From CAYSBK01 sp964429265 (lineage in GTDB: Bacteria > Planctomycetota > Phycisphaerae > Sedimentisphaerales > Anaerobacaceae): DNA of 14,753 nt. Location: NCBI GenBank assembly GCA_964429265.1, contig CAYSBK010000045.1, forward strand, positions 1-14,753, given 5' to 3'. The notes beneath the pieces were generated by a model that worked only from the letters and a program-made list of their open reading frames with translations, was not told the DNA's origin and did not search any database. This document shows, piece by piece, positions 1 to 6,683 of this stretch (position 1 is the first letter of the stretch; every line of letters begins with the position of its first letter). The position numbers and the translations under genes are program-made.

Positions 1-293
1 AGTTGGTGCAGTTTTTCAATGGCTGCACGGCGGTTGGCCTTTTGCGTGCGGTACTTCTGCGAGGCGGCGCGGACTACGCCGTTCTTGTCGGCGCGGCTGC
101 CCAGCCGCCTCAATATCCGTTTCTTCTGCGGCTCGGACAGCACGCTGCTGGCGGGCACGTCGAAAAAGACGGTCACCCGTGTATTGACCTTGTTGACGTT
201 CTGGCCGCCGGGGCCGCTGCTGCGGCAAACCTTGAACCGAAGCTCTTCTTGTGGTATTTCAAGCTTACCCGGTATATGTGGATTCAGTACCAT
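1..293 (-). CDS. arfB: ArfB-type peptidyl-tRNA hydrolase, ribosome rescue (3' end cut by window)
   Basis: Reading from the ATG at 293-291 leftwards gives an uninterrupted frame to the window edge, about 97 codons. It contains SSGPGGQNVNKVNTRVTV at about residues 25-42. The GGQ (residues 29-31) followed by NVNKV is the signature of the RF-1 domain family that releases peptide from stalled ribosomes. The short N-terminal arm (VLNPHIPGKLEIPQEELRF) places GGQ near residue 30, as in ArfB/YaeJ/ICT1 and unlike full release factors, where GGQ lies deep in the protein. The stretch after it ends in a basic RTQKANRRAAIEKLHQ segment. ArfB normally has a basic C-terminal tail that enters the mRNA channel; that tail lies outside the window. 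The role in rescuing non-stop ribosomes is family knowledge. A related RF-1-like hydrolase of another subgroup remains possible. Other frames here lack this motif and are shadows. Confidence 0.88.
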   Translation of the reverse strand, partial: MVLNPHIPGKLEIPQEELRFKVCRSSGPGGQNVNKVNTRVTVFFDVPASSVLSEPQKKRILRRLGSRADKNGVVRAASQKYRTQKANRRAAIEKLHQ

Positions 294-355
294 AACCTGT
301 CCACCCGCTGTAAGGGCTTGGGCCTGCACCTGCTGGACGTCAGGGTTGTGGTGCG

Positions 356-393
356 GCCGTCCACGCCGCCTGCTGGCGGGGGACGGCGTTTTT
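356..393 (+). terminator. Strong intrinsic-terminator-like hairpin with T-run (possible leader attenuator)
   Basis: GCCGTCC (356-362) pairs perfectly with GGACGGC (381-387). Inside it CCGCC (366-370) pairs with GGCGG (375-379) around a TGCT loop. A run of five T (389-393) follows one base after the outer stem. The T-run lies only on the plus-strand side, so the signal acts on rightward transcripts. No rightward gene ends here: arfB runs the other way. It therefore either stops antisense transcripts running over arfB or attenuates a leader starting upstream of the sigma factor gene. Confidence 0.6.
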
Positions 394-415
394 CCGTGTC
401 GGTTCCCGTTGGAAT

Positions 416-427
416 TGATTATAATCA
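416..427. promoter_or_regulatory. Palindromic TGATTATAATCA carrying a -10 box on both strands
   Basis: The 12-base sequence TGATTATAATCA is a perfect palindrome and contains the consensus -10 hexamer TATAAT at 420-425, readable on either strand. On the plus strand it would start transcription near 432, about 33 bases before the sigma factor ATG. On the minus strand it could serve arfB with a leader of roughly 120 bases. I see no good -35 hexamer at the usual distance on the plus strand, so it may need an activator, or the palindrome may instead be an operator. It lies in the divergent gap between arfB and the sigma factor gene. Confidence 0.4.
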
Positions 428-464
428 GGGTTTGAGGCGGTGCCAGGGAATAGAGACTGCTTAA

Positions 465-1082
465 ATGAAATCCGCGATGAAAAGAATGCAGGTATCCGAT
501 GCCGAGCTGCTTTCCCGCTATGCGGCGGGGGACGAGTCCGCCTTCAGGGAGCTCGTAAACCGCTACAAGAACAGCCTTTACGTATTCCTGCGACAGTTTC
601 TCAACCAGAATGACCTGGTGGAAGACGTTTTCCAGGAAACGTTCTTGCAGGTTTTCTCCAGCCGGGAGAGCTTCGACCCGAACCGGCCGCTGAGGCCCTG
701 GCTGTTCACGATAGCAGCCAACAAGGCCAAGGATGCCCTGCGCAAGCAGCAGCGAACCGCCACCATTCCCATCGGAGCGGTTGCCCAGGCCCAGGATATG
801 TCGTTTGAGGAGCTGCTCAATACGCTGGCATCGGATACGGCGGTACCCTACGACGATCTGGAAAAAGACGAGACCGCCGTGCGGGTAAGGCAGGTTATAG
901 CGAATATGCCGGAAAATCTGCGGGAAATCCTCATCCTCGCCTATTTTAACAAATTTTCCTACAAACAAATGGCCCAGATACTAAGTATACCAATAGGTAC
1001 TGTTAAGAGCAGGCTGCATACCGCGGTTGGTCGCTTTGCGCGGGACTACAGAGCAGCGATTGGGAGCCAGGACCAGAGATGA
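465..1082 (+). CDS. ECF-family RNA polymerase sigma factor
   Basis: The 205-residue product has the two-domain layout of extracytoplasmic-function sigma factors. Sigma region 2 spans about residues 13-97, with DVFQETFLQVF at 54-64 and RPWLFTIAANKAKDALRK at 77-94. Sigma region 4 spans about 140-195, with the helix-turn-helix SYKQMAQILSIPIGTVKSRL at 165-184. A linker of about 40 residues joins them. It would direct core RNA polymerase to a small regulon. Three in-frame ATGs (465, 477, 486) compete and none has a strong Shine-Dalgarno, so the exact start is uncertain; AGGGAA near 446 is distant. Its TGA overlaps the next ATG as ATGA, so it is co-translated with the membrane protein that follows. 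By position that protein is its anti-sigma partner (inference). The hairpin and palindrome upstream are candidate control sites. Confidence 0.95.
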   Translation: MKSAMKRMQVSDAELLSRYAAGDESAFRELVNRYKNSLYVFLRQFLNQNDLVEDVFQETFLQVFSSRESFDPNRPLRPWLFTIAANKAKDALRKQQRTATIPIGAVAQAQDMSFEELLNTLASDTAVPYDDLEKDETAVRVRQVIANMPENLREILILAYFNKFSYKQMAQILSIPIGTVKSRLHTAVGRFARDYRAAIGSQDQR

Positions 1083-2128
1083 CAACTCCAAGCGACGACC
1101 AGAAGCAACTTATCTTCGACTACTGTATTGGTTTAACGTCGCAGCAGCAAGCCACAGAGGCAGAAGAGCTCATAGCTTCCAGTGAACAAGCCAGGCAACT
1201 ATATACAAGCCTCAAGACGGCCCTTTCACCGCTTCAGGCGATAGAGCTGCAGGACTGCCCCGATTGGCTGGTGGAAAGTACGGTGGCCCGGGTCAACCAG
1301 GCCGCAGCCGGGCAAGAACACCTGCGAAAATTGCTTGCGGCTGAGCAGAGCAGATCGGGCTCGTCGGGCGGCAGCTTCTGGCCGACCTTCGGTCGATACG
1401 CCGCTGTTGCGGCCGTAGTGCTGGCGGCGGTGGGAATCTGGCTTGCTCCGCTCGACCTTGTTCGCCAGAAGTACTGGCAGCAGCGGTGCCAGATGCAGAT
1501 GGCGCAGATCTTTCGTGGGCTGAGCAACTACATCGCCGACCACGATGGACAGATGCCGGCGGTTCCAATCTCGGCCGGGCAGCCCTGGTGGAAGGTGGGC
1601 TACCAGGGCCGGGAGAACCATTCCAACACACGCAATTATTTCCTGCTGGTCAAGCAAGGCTACACCGACTGCCGGAATTTTGTCTGTCCCGGCTGTGCCG
1701 CGAACCGGGCGGCCAGACGGCGAATGTTCAGCGACAAAACGAGGCTGGCAAGACTCAATGACTTTCCCTCCCGCAAAGAAGTTACGTACAGTTTTCGAAT
1801 CAGGTGCACCAAGACGTCCGGACAGTCCCGGCGCGCACGCCGGGTTCTGATAGCCGACCTGAATCCTCTGTTCCAGAACCTTCCGAGCGATTATTCAAAA
1901 CCGCTTAGGATAAGGGTGGACTTCAAGGTTGCCCGTTCAAACAGCAGCAACCACGGCGGACGCGGACAGAACGTCCTGTTCAACGACGGCACCGTGCGGT
2001 TTATGAAGACTCGCCAGATGGGGGTTTCGCAGGACGACATATTCCTCCTGCAGGAGATGCGGCCGGGCTACGAGGTTCGTGGTTGTGAGTGGCCTTCCTG
2101 CGAGACCGACGCCTTCCTGGCCCCCTGA
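1079..2128 (+). CDS. Putative anti-sigma factor fused to a pseudopilin-like extracytoplasmic domain
   Basis: The 349-residue protein starts inside the stop of the sigma gene. Residues 1-90 are a cytoplasmic, helical, charged region (LIFDYCIGLTSQQQATEAEE and LLAAEQ) without the HxxxCxxC zinc motif of classic anti-sigma factors. A single membrane helix spans about 107-124. Just after it comes QMAQIFRGLSNYIADHDGQMP (about 140-160). This resembles the helix of planctomycete pseudopilins, where LRQIGLALHNYHDxxGxFP is typical. Near the C-terminus HGGRGQNVLFNDGTVRF (292-308) resembles the H-X9-DG motif of DUF1559-type pseudopilin heads, here with ten residues between H292 and D303-G304. C198, C203 and C206 form CRNFVCPGC, a possible metal or disulfide site. 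The likely role is membrane-bound control of the coupled sigma factor by an envelope signal; this is inferred from operon position and topology. No true prepilin cleavage leader precedes the helix. Confidence 0.75.
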   Translation: MTTPSDDQKQLIFDYCIGLTSQQQATEAEELIASSEQARQLYTSLKTALSPLQAIELQDCPDWLVESTVARVNQAAAGQEHLRKLLAAEQSRSGSSGGSFWPTFGRYAAVAAVVLAAVGIWLAPLDLVRQKYWQQRCQMQMAQIFRGLSNYIADHDGQMPAVPISAGQPWWKVGYQGRENHSNTRNYFLLVKQGYTDCRNFVCPGCAANRAARRRMFSDKTRLARLNDFPSRKEVTYSFRIRCTKTSGQSRRARRVLIADLNPLFQNLPSDYSKPLRIRVDFKVARSNSSNHGGRGQNVLFNDGTVRFMKTRQMGVSQDDIFLLQEMRPGYEVRGCEWPSCETDAFLAP

Positions 2129-2237
2129 CCGCAGGGAACCCCACCATACTTTTTCGCTTGCGCCTGCGTGTTGTCGGCGGGCAGTTCAAATCCTATAATG
2201 GCCGGCGAGTAGATGTTCCATCTCGTTCGGCCGTTAA

Positions 2238-2731
2238 CTGTTACGAAACATTGCTACCAGAGCCCGGCGCACGATTCGAAAGCACTGGCTATGCTTTTCG
2301 CTGGGTTTCTTTTTTGCCGTAGTGTGCTTTGTCGTAACCACGGCGGTAGCCGAGCGTTTTTCCACTCCGGCGTATTGTGGCGGCAGATGCCACGAGATGA
2401 AGCCGGCCTACCGAACGTGGGAGCTTTCGGCCCATCATACAAACAGTAGCGCCGTAGCAGCCGGGTGCATCGACTGCCACCTGCCGCCCAGGGAAAACTT
2501 CTTTTCTCATATGTTCGCCAAAACGGTGGCCGGCGCCAGGGATATATACCGGCATTACCTCGGCGGCGAATACGACGCCGCGGCGATGCGTCGCAAGGTC
2601 CTGGCCGGGCTGCCGGACAGCCGGTGTCGGCCCAGGCTGACGAGATGTTGAAATCCGGCAAACCAGCAAAAACCCACAAAGTCAAAGGAGCAACCGGCAG
2701 CACACAAAAACCACCCCAACTCAGCAAGTAG
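2238..2731 (+). pseudogene. NapC/NirT (NrfH-like) membrane-anchored multihaem cytochrome c, apparently disrupted
   Basis: One frame, open from 2238 to a TGA at 2649-2651, encodes a hydrophobic anchor (KHWLCFSLGFFFAVVCFVV) followed by ERFSTPAYCGGRCHEMKPAY and then GCIDCHLPPRENFFSHM. These match the anchor, first haem site with its distal Met, and second haem site of NapC/NirT quinol dehydrogenases. Such proteins pass electrons from quinol to periplasmic reductases. Two defects appear. The only usual start codon in frame (GTG 2322) lies inside the anchor, so a complete protein would need ATT or CTG. After LAGLPDSRC the frame soon ends at TGA, while another frame continues to a TAG at 2729-2731 as ADEMLKSGKPAKTHKVKGAT. 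Haem sites 3 and 4 expected in the family are absent. The first haem site is CX3CH, not CX2CH. No nrfA- or napA-like partner lies nearby. A sequencing frameshift or a short functional two-haem variant cannot be excluded. Confidence 0.6.
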
Positions 2732-2847
2732 CAGCGGCGCGTCGCGATAAGACCTCGGTCGACGTCGGATGGGTCGGTACCGCCGATGGAATCAGCCGGC
2801 CCCGTCAAAAGTGCATCGCTGTGATTTCAAATGCTGCTTTGACAACT

Positions 2848-2876
2848 TTGGATTGCCGGTGCGCCCGGGCTATAAA
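2848..2876 (+). promoter_or_regulatory. Possible sigma-70-type promoter for the 3009-4726 operon
   Basis: TTGGAT (2848-2853) and TATAAA (2871-2876) are separated by 17 bases, the ideal spacing. The -10 matches five of six consensus positions; the -35 is weak. It lies in the 277-base gap after the cytochrome relic, about 130 bases before the membrane-protein gene. A better -35 (TTGACA, 2839-2844) is nearby but 26 bases from the -10, too far. The rest of the gap shows no gene. Confidence 0.35.
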
Positions 2877-3008
2877 TTGGTTGCACGGCGACAAGCCGGT
2901 CCGCATAATGGTTGGCGGCGTGGCGGCGGCGAACGGAAACCGAGAGACCTTGATGACTCGCCGGTGGCCGGCAGAAAAAACCGTTTTTGAGCCGACGGGA
3001 ACACAACT

Positions 3009-3842
3009 ATGGACATCGATTTCGAAAAAGGCCTTGAGCCGATAATGGGAGATTCCAAAATGGACGACACAAAGCCCGAAAATCTGGTTGACACGACCGA
3101 TTGCCTCGAAGCGATCGGTGTCTTTCGAGGGTGGAAGAACTTCCTGTTCATTGTGGTGCTGTGCTGTTTGCTGGTGCTGGCGGTGTTGTTCTGGGCGGTG
3201 GACCTGGGCATGGTAAAGCCGGAGTTATCCGGCAAGGCCGATGCGGCCGCTGCGGACGTAACCGCCTCCGTGGAGCCGCCGCCCACAGAGGCTCCGAAGG
3301 ACGTTATACTCGAGGTGCCGCCGGACGTGAACCGCATCGAGGCCGCGGCAAAGCAGGTCGCAGGCGAGCAGCCACCGATTTCGCCCGGTGACGAACAGCC
3401 GGCGAAGAAGCCGAGAGTGGTTTCTGCAGTGAAGTACCGCCACGTGGCCTGGCTCATACGCTTTGTTGATTTCGTGCTGTGCCTTGCGGCGATGCTGTAT
3501 TGTCTGACGATGTTGTTCAGCCTGCTGATTTCGCTGCTGGGGCGGCTGGGCGGGATCAATCACATCGCCAGGGGTTTCGTTCTGTCGGTCGTGTTCGTGG
3601 TCTTGCTGCTTCCGTGGCAGAAGCTTTTCGGTTCGGCAGTGAAAGGTGCAATGTACACGCCGGCCGAGCTTGCCGAATGGTTCAACTGGACAGCCGGCGA
3701 GCAGGCAGGGATCTTCACGGCGGCACTTTACTACCTGCGATTTGCGGGCTACTGGCTGCTGGTGGTGCTGGTGCTTATCTTTTCTATGGTGCGAAGCATA
3801 CGCTGGACGAAGGCGACGCTGCGACGATTGGAGGTTATATGA
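3009..3842 (+). CDS. Four-helix membrane protein of unknown function
   Basis: I do not recognise this 277-residue protein. It has a short acidic N-terminus and membrane helix 1 at about 43-64. A Pro/Glu/Ala-rich, probably extracytoplasmic linker of about 80 residues follows (EPPPTEAPKD, GEQPPISPGDEQPAKKP). Helices 2-4 lie at about 149-178, 187-207 and 238-261, and the tail is basic (RSIRWTKATLRRLEVI). Helix 1 is preceded by the conserved-looking block DTTDCLEAIGVFRGWKNFLF. The start is uncertain: ATG 3009 has only a weak GGGA upstream, while ATG 3060 is preceded by GGGAG at an 8-base spacing and removes 17 residues without touching helix 1. Its TGA overlaps the next gene's ATG as ATGA, implying coupling with the dehydrogenase. 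No catalytic or transport motif is visible. Confidence 0.82.
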   Translation: MDIDFEKGLEPIMGDSKMDDTKPENLVDTTDCLEAIGVFRGWKNFLFIVVLCCLLVLAVLFWAVDLGMVKPELSGKADAAAADVTASVEPPPTEAPKDVILEVPPDVNRIEAAAKQVAGEQPPISPGDEQPAKKPRVVSAVKYRHVAWLIRFVDFVLCLAAMLYCLTMLFSLLISLLGRLGGINHIARGFVLSVVFVVLLLPWQKLFGSAVKGAMYTPAELAEWFNWTAGEQAGIFTAALYYLRFAGYWLLVVLVLIFSMVRSIRWTKATLRRLEVI

Positions 3843-4726
3843 TGAGTGAAAGGATAGGCTTCATCGGGACAGGCATTATGGGAAGGCCGATGGCTGCGAA
3901 CCTGCTGCGGGCGGGGTACAGCCTCACCGTTCACAATCGTACCAGGCAAAAGGCAGAGCCGCTGCTCGACGCCGGCGCGGCCTGGGCCGAGACGCCCGCC
4001 GAAGCGGCCGCCGTCAGCGATGTTGTAATAACCTGCGTTCCCGACACGCCGGATGTCCGCGACGTGCTGCTGGGTCCGGCAGGCGTTATTGAGAAGGCCG
4101 CCGCCGGGCTTATCTGCGTGGATATGAGCACTATTTCGCCCGCCGCTACGATCGAGATGGGTAAGACGCTGGCCGAGAAAGGCGTCACGCTGCTTGATGC
4201 GCCGATAAGCGGCGGGGAGATAGGCGCGATTGAGGCCAGACTTTCGATTATGGTGGGAGGTTCTGAAGAGGCCTTCGAGAAGGTCAGGCCCATTATGGCC
4301 GTGATGGGCAAAACCGTCACTCACTGCGGGCCGCTGGGCTGTGGACAGATGACCAAGCTGGCCAACCAGGTTATGGTTATCCACACCATAATGAGCATCG
4401 CGGAGGGTCTTGCCTTTGCCGAAAAGGCGGGGCTTGATTTGCAGACGACCCTCGATGTCACCAGTGCCGGGGCCGCTTCGAGTCACTCGCTGCGGGCGCT
4501 GGGGCCGAAGATACTCGCGGGCGACTTTGCGCCGGCCTTCATGGTGGACCTGCAGCAGAAGGACCTTCGGCTGGTGCTCGAATACGCCGAGCAATTGAAG
4601 CAGCCGCTGCCCGGCGTGGCCCTGGCTCATCAATTGATGAAGAGCCTGCAGGCCTGGGGAAGAGGCACCGACGGCACCCAGGCACTGATAGACGTGATCC
4701 GCCGGCTGGGCAAAACGCAGGGGTAA
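3842..4726 (+). CDS. NAD(P)-dependent beta-hydroxyacid dehydrogenase (3-hydroxyisobutyrate dehydrogenase / tartronate semialdehyde reductase family)
   Basis: The 294-residue product matches the family's usual length of about 290-300. The dinucleotide-binding fold opens with IGFIGTGIMGRPMAANL (5-21). HNRT (31-34) follows strand 2, and the arginine there suggests NADP tolerance (inference). The substrate loop is DAPISGGEIGAIEA (119-132). The catalytic lysine motif GCGQMTKLANQ contains K172 and N175. A C-terminal helical domain has VDLQQKDLRL (235-244), as in GarR-type enzymes. The family interconverts short beta-hydroxyacids and semialdehydes, for example 3-hydroxyisobutyrate, tartronate semialdehyde or succinic semialdehyde. 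The exact substrate cannot be read from sequence. GGAGG at 3830-3834 lies 7 bases before ATG 3842 but only 4 before ATG 3839, so 3842 is preferred. The ORF is coupled to the membrane protein upstream, an unusual partner. Confidence 0.93.
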   Translation: MSERIGFIGTGIMGRPMAANLLRAGYSLTVHNRTRQKAEPLLDAGAAWAETPAEAAAVSDVVITCVPDTPDVRDVLLGPAGVIEKAAAGLICVDMSTISPAATIEMGKTLAEKGVTLLDAPISGGEIGAIEARLSIMVGGSEEAFEKVRPIMAVMGKTVTHCGPLGCGQMTKLANQVMVIHTIMSIAEGLAFAEKAGLDLQTTLDVTSAGAASSHSLRALGPKILAGDFAPAFMVDLQQKDLRLVLEYAEQLKQPLPGVALAHQLMKSLQAWGRGTDGTQALIDVIRRLGKTQG

Positions 4727-4834
4727 CAGTTTTCTGCAAAACGGGTCAACAGCTTTGAACTCTGCCCTCATTGCAAGACCGGCACTTGAGCTTTTCCTGG
4801 GTGCATGTCACACGGTCGACGGGGCACAACCTCT

Positions 4835-6160
4835 CTAAAAATCGATTTGCAGTCGCATCATCAGTATATCCGCGTTGCCGACGTTGTCCTTATCGGCGTG
4901 GACGTAATCCCACATTATCCGCGTGTTCGGGTTGAGATACCAGTTCAGGCCCGCAGTTATATCGTCCAACTCGCCGCCGGCTACGCCGCTGTCATCAAGG
5001 TCAACGCTGGAATATCGCAATGCAACTTCCCACGCCCCCGCACCACCGTCGAAGCCGAAGTTCTCCTTTGGTCTTACTCTGCTGAAGACGCCGTTGGCCG
5101 GCTTGTACTTTCGATGTTCACCGGTGAGGAAATAACTTGCCTGGGCGTACCAGCCGGTGAAGTTGCCGCTGCCGGAACTGCTTTTCAAGTCGGCATCAGC
5201 GAAAACATACTCGCCCTGCAGCGATAACGGTCCCTGCACCCAGGCGGCCTCCAGCCCCAGCAAGCTTACCTCGTCGCTGCCGACCGAGTTGGTATCGACG
5301 AAACTGTCGAGCGGGTGAGCCTCCGGGTCTGCGTCGTATCTTACCGCATCGGAAGGCGGATTCCTGTAACTGTAAGCAGCACCCAAATGCAGCAAAGACG
5401 CCCCCTCGTCTTCGTACCAGGGCAGGCAGGTGACCCGGCCGGAGAGGCTGTATGCGCCGTCGTCGGTGACGTTGCCGTTGTCATCGGTGTCTCGGAAGAC
5501 ACCCGCGGCCCAGGTTGCTCGCTCGTCGTAGGCGGTGTCAAAGATCGCCACGCCGAGGTTTCGGCTCGGTGCAAAGGTCTCCATCGGCAAGGCCCTTTCG
5601 AGGAATGTGATGTACTTGCTGCTTGTCAGCTCCTCGAGGCCGAACGGCTCCTTGAAATGCCCCGCCCTTAGTCCACCAAATGGAAAATCGGTCAGACCGA
5701 TGTAGGCATCCTTCAGGTCGGCGTCACCGCCGGCAAAATCAAACTGCAGTTTGAACTCGACGTTGCCGTAAAGCAGTCCGCTGGTGTAGAAACGCACTTT
5801 TCTGAATTCCGCTGCGTCTTCCTGGTCGCCGAGGGCACTGCTGCCGGCCGGTACAATGTCATTCTTGATGTCGTCATCTTCGCTGGCCCAGGTCAGGTCG
5901 AAAAAGATTCGCCCTCCCATCTTGAGCTTGAAGTTCCCGTCCGCAGAGTCCAGATGCAGCCCGTCCTTCCAGTATGCCCGGAACTCCGTCGGCCCCATCT
6001 CCGGACGCGCCCCCGGCGCCTGCAGTTGCTCAAGTCGGGCTTCGAGCTTCTTTACCCGGTCCTCAAGATCCTGGGCACGCGCTGTTTGTGCGGCTGACAA
6101 GCACAGTATTGCAGCGATAAGCAAGATTGTGCCGACCAAATTGATACGCTGTCGTTTCAT
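4835..6160 (-). CDS. OprO/OprP-type phosphate-selective porin
   Basis: The 441-residue product begins with a signal peptide (MKRQRINLVGTILLIAAILC, cleavage probably after ARA near residue 29). A short coiled coil follows (LEDRVKKLEARLEQLQAP), a common trimerisation or periplasmic element in this porin family. The barrel part has alternating amphipathic strands and the family blocks KLKMGGRIFFDLTW, EFRKVRFYTSGLLYGNVEFK, LQFDFAGGDADLKDAYIGL, GHFKEPFGLEELTSSKYITF and ERALPMETFAPSRNLGV. It ends in MMRLQIDF, the terminal aromatic needed for outer-membrane assembly. Members form anion channels, some for phosphate or polyphosphate; selectivity here is not proven. GAAGGAAG lies about 7 bases before the ATG. 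It is convergent with the dehydrogenase; the 108-base gap between them shows no clear terminator. No pho regulatory gene is adjacent. Confidence 0.92.
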   Translation of the reverse strand: MKRQRINLVGTILLIAAILCLSAAQTARAQDLEDRVKKLEARLEQLQAPGARPEMGPTEFRAYWKDGLHLDSADGNFKLKMGGRIFFDLTWASEDDDIKNDIVPAGSSALGDQEDAAEFRKVRFYTSGLLYGNVEFKLQFDFAGGDADLKDAYIGLTDFPFGGLRAGHFKEPFGLEELTSSKYITFLERALPMETFAPSRNLGVAIFDTAYDERATWAAGVFRDTDDNGNVTDDGAYSLSGRVTCLPWYEDEGASLLHLGAAYSYRNPPSDAVRYDADPEAHPLDSFVDTNSVGSDEVSLLGLEAAWVQGPLSLQGEYVFADADLKSSSGSGNFTGWYAQASYFLTGEHRKYKPANGVFSRVRPKENFGFDGGAGAWEVALRYSSVDLDDSGVAGGELDDITAGLNWYLNPNTRIMWDYVHADKDNVGNADILMMRLQIDF

Positions 6161-6683
6161 TGAAATCTTCCTTCAGAATCTCGGCGCGTCTTTTTCTGCC
6201 TTCCGGACCGTTGTTTCCAATCTCTAATCCGTCACTGCTTCAATTGGGTCTCCTTCGACAGTTCAATCCTTTGCTCTGACCGTGTGGCCGATATATTTAT
6301 TCCCCGTATCGTCGCTACGAGGCGAGTTGATAAATGTCTGATTCGAGTAAACTAATCTTGCTATTCAGGTCGCGTTTCGGGCTCAGGTGCGATTATCCAA
6401 GCATTGCCCCCCGCAAGCCGGGGCCGACGATGATAACAGCCGGATTGACCCTTGTGCAAAGAATTAACAGAAATGAAGCTGCTATTACTACGATGTACTT
6501 TGGCTGGTAAAATTGTGCTTTTATCCACCGACTGAATCGCAACGGCGATCATCACAGCGAAGACCGCCCATTTTCGCAACTCTCCTTATCGATGCGTCCT
6601 GCAAAACGCCCGACCGGCACCGTTATGCCGGGCAGGATTTGAGTCCATACGTAACCGACCTCAACATCATCTCCCGGGAAGGC
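6161..6683. other. 523-base intergenic region without a convincing gene
   Basis: The gap lies between the 3' end of moaA and the 5' end of the porin gene, and its centre (about 6290-6560) is AT-richer than the flanks. On the minus strand two short overlapping frames are open. One starts with TTG at 6579 and encodes a signal-like MRKWAVFAVMIAVAIQS, but AAGGAG lies only 2 bases from that start. The other (6542-6393, TTG start) encodes a hydrophobic YIVVIAASFLLIL stretch. Neither has convincing codon use or a good start, and they may be remnants of a small envelope-protein gene. Its first 60 bases presumably form the porin leader; I could not pick a porin promoter with confidence. Confidence 0.5.
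6601..6633 (-). terminator. Probable intrinsic terminator of moaA
   Basis: On the minus strand GCCCGGCA (6633-6626) is followed by the loop TAACGG and then TGCCGG (6619-6614), giving a six-base-pair GC stem. CGGGC and GTTTTGC follow, with four T. It begins about 50 bases past the moaA stop codon. The T-run is short, so efficiency is doubtful. Confidence 0.4.

Noticed and set aside
3..464. Plus-strand open frame of 153 codons across the left edge
   Set aside because: It is antisense to the GGQ-containing ArfB frame for its first half and low-complexity thereafter; no motif or ribosome binding site supports it.
3479..3841. Upstream extension of the dehydrogenase frame to 3479
   Set aside because: It overlaps the four-helix membrane protein; the dinucleotide-binding fold starts directly after ATG 3842, which has GGAGG at a good distance.
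3749..4771. Minus-strand open frame of 340 codons opposite the dehydrogenase gene
   Set aside because: The product is rich in His, Arg and Gln without motifs, while the plus strand has GxGxMG, DAPISGG and the catalytic lysine.
4727..4834. GTTTT-CTGC-AAAAC inverted repeat as terminator of the dehydrogenase gene
   Set aside because: An AT-rich five-pair stem with no following T-run is too weak to support termination.
6406..6424. GC hairpin CCCCG-CAAGC-CGGGG as a terminator
   Set aside because: The stem is only five pairs and no T-run follows on either strand.
6569..6571. ATG 10 bases after AAGGAG (minus strand), a 16-codon leader peptide
   Set aside because: It has good spacing but no downstream gene that a leader peptide could control (the porin starts 400 bases away), and the composition shows no run of one amino acid.
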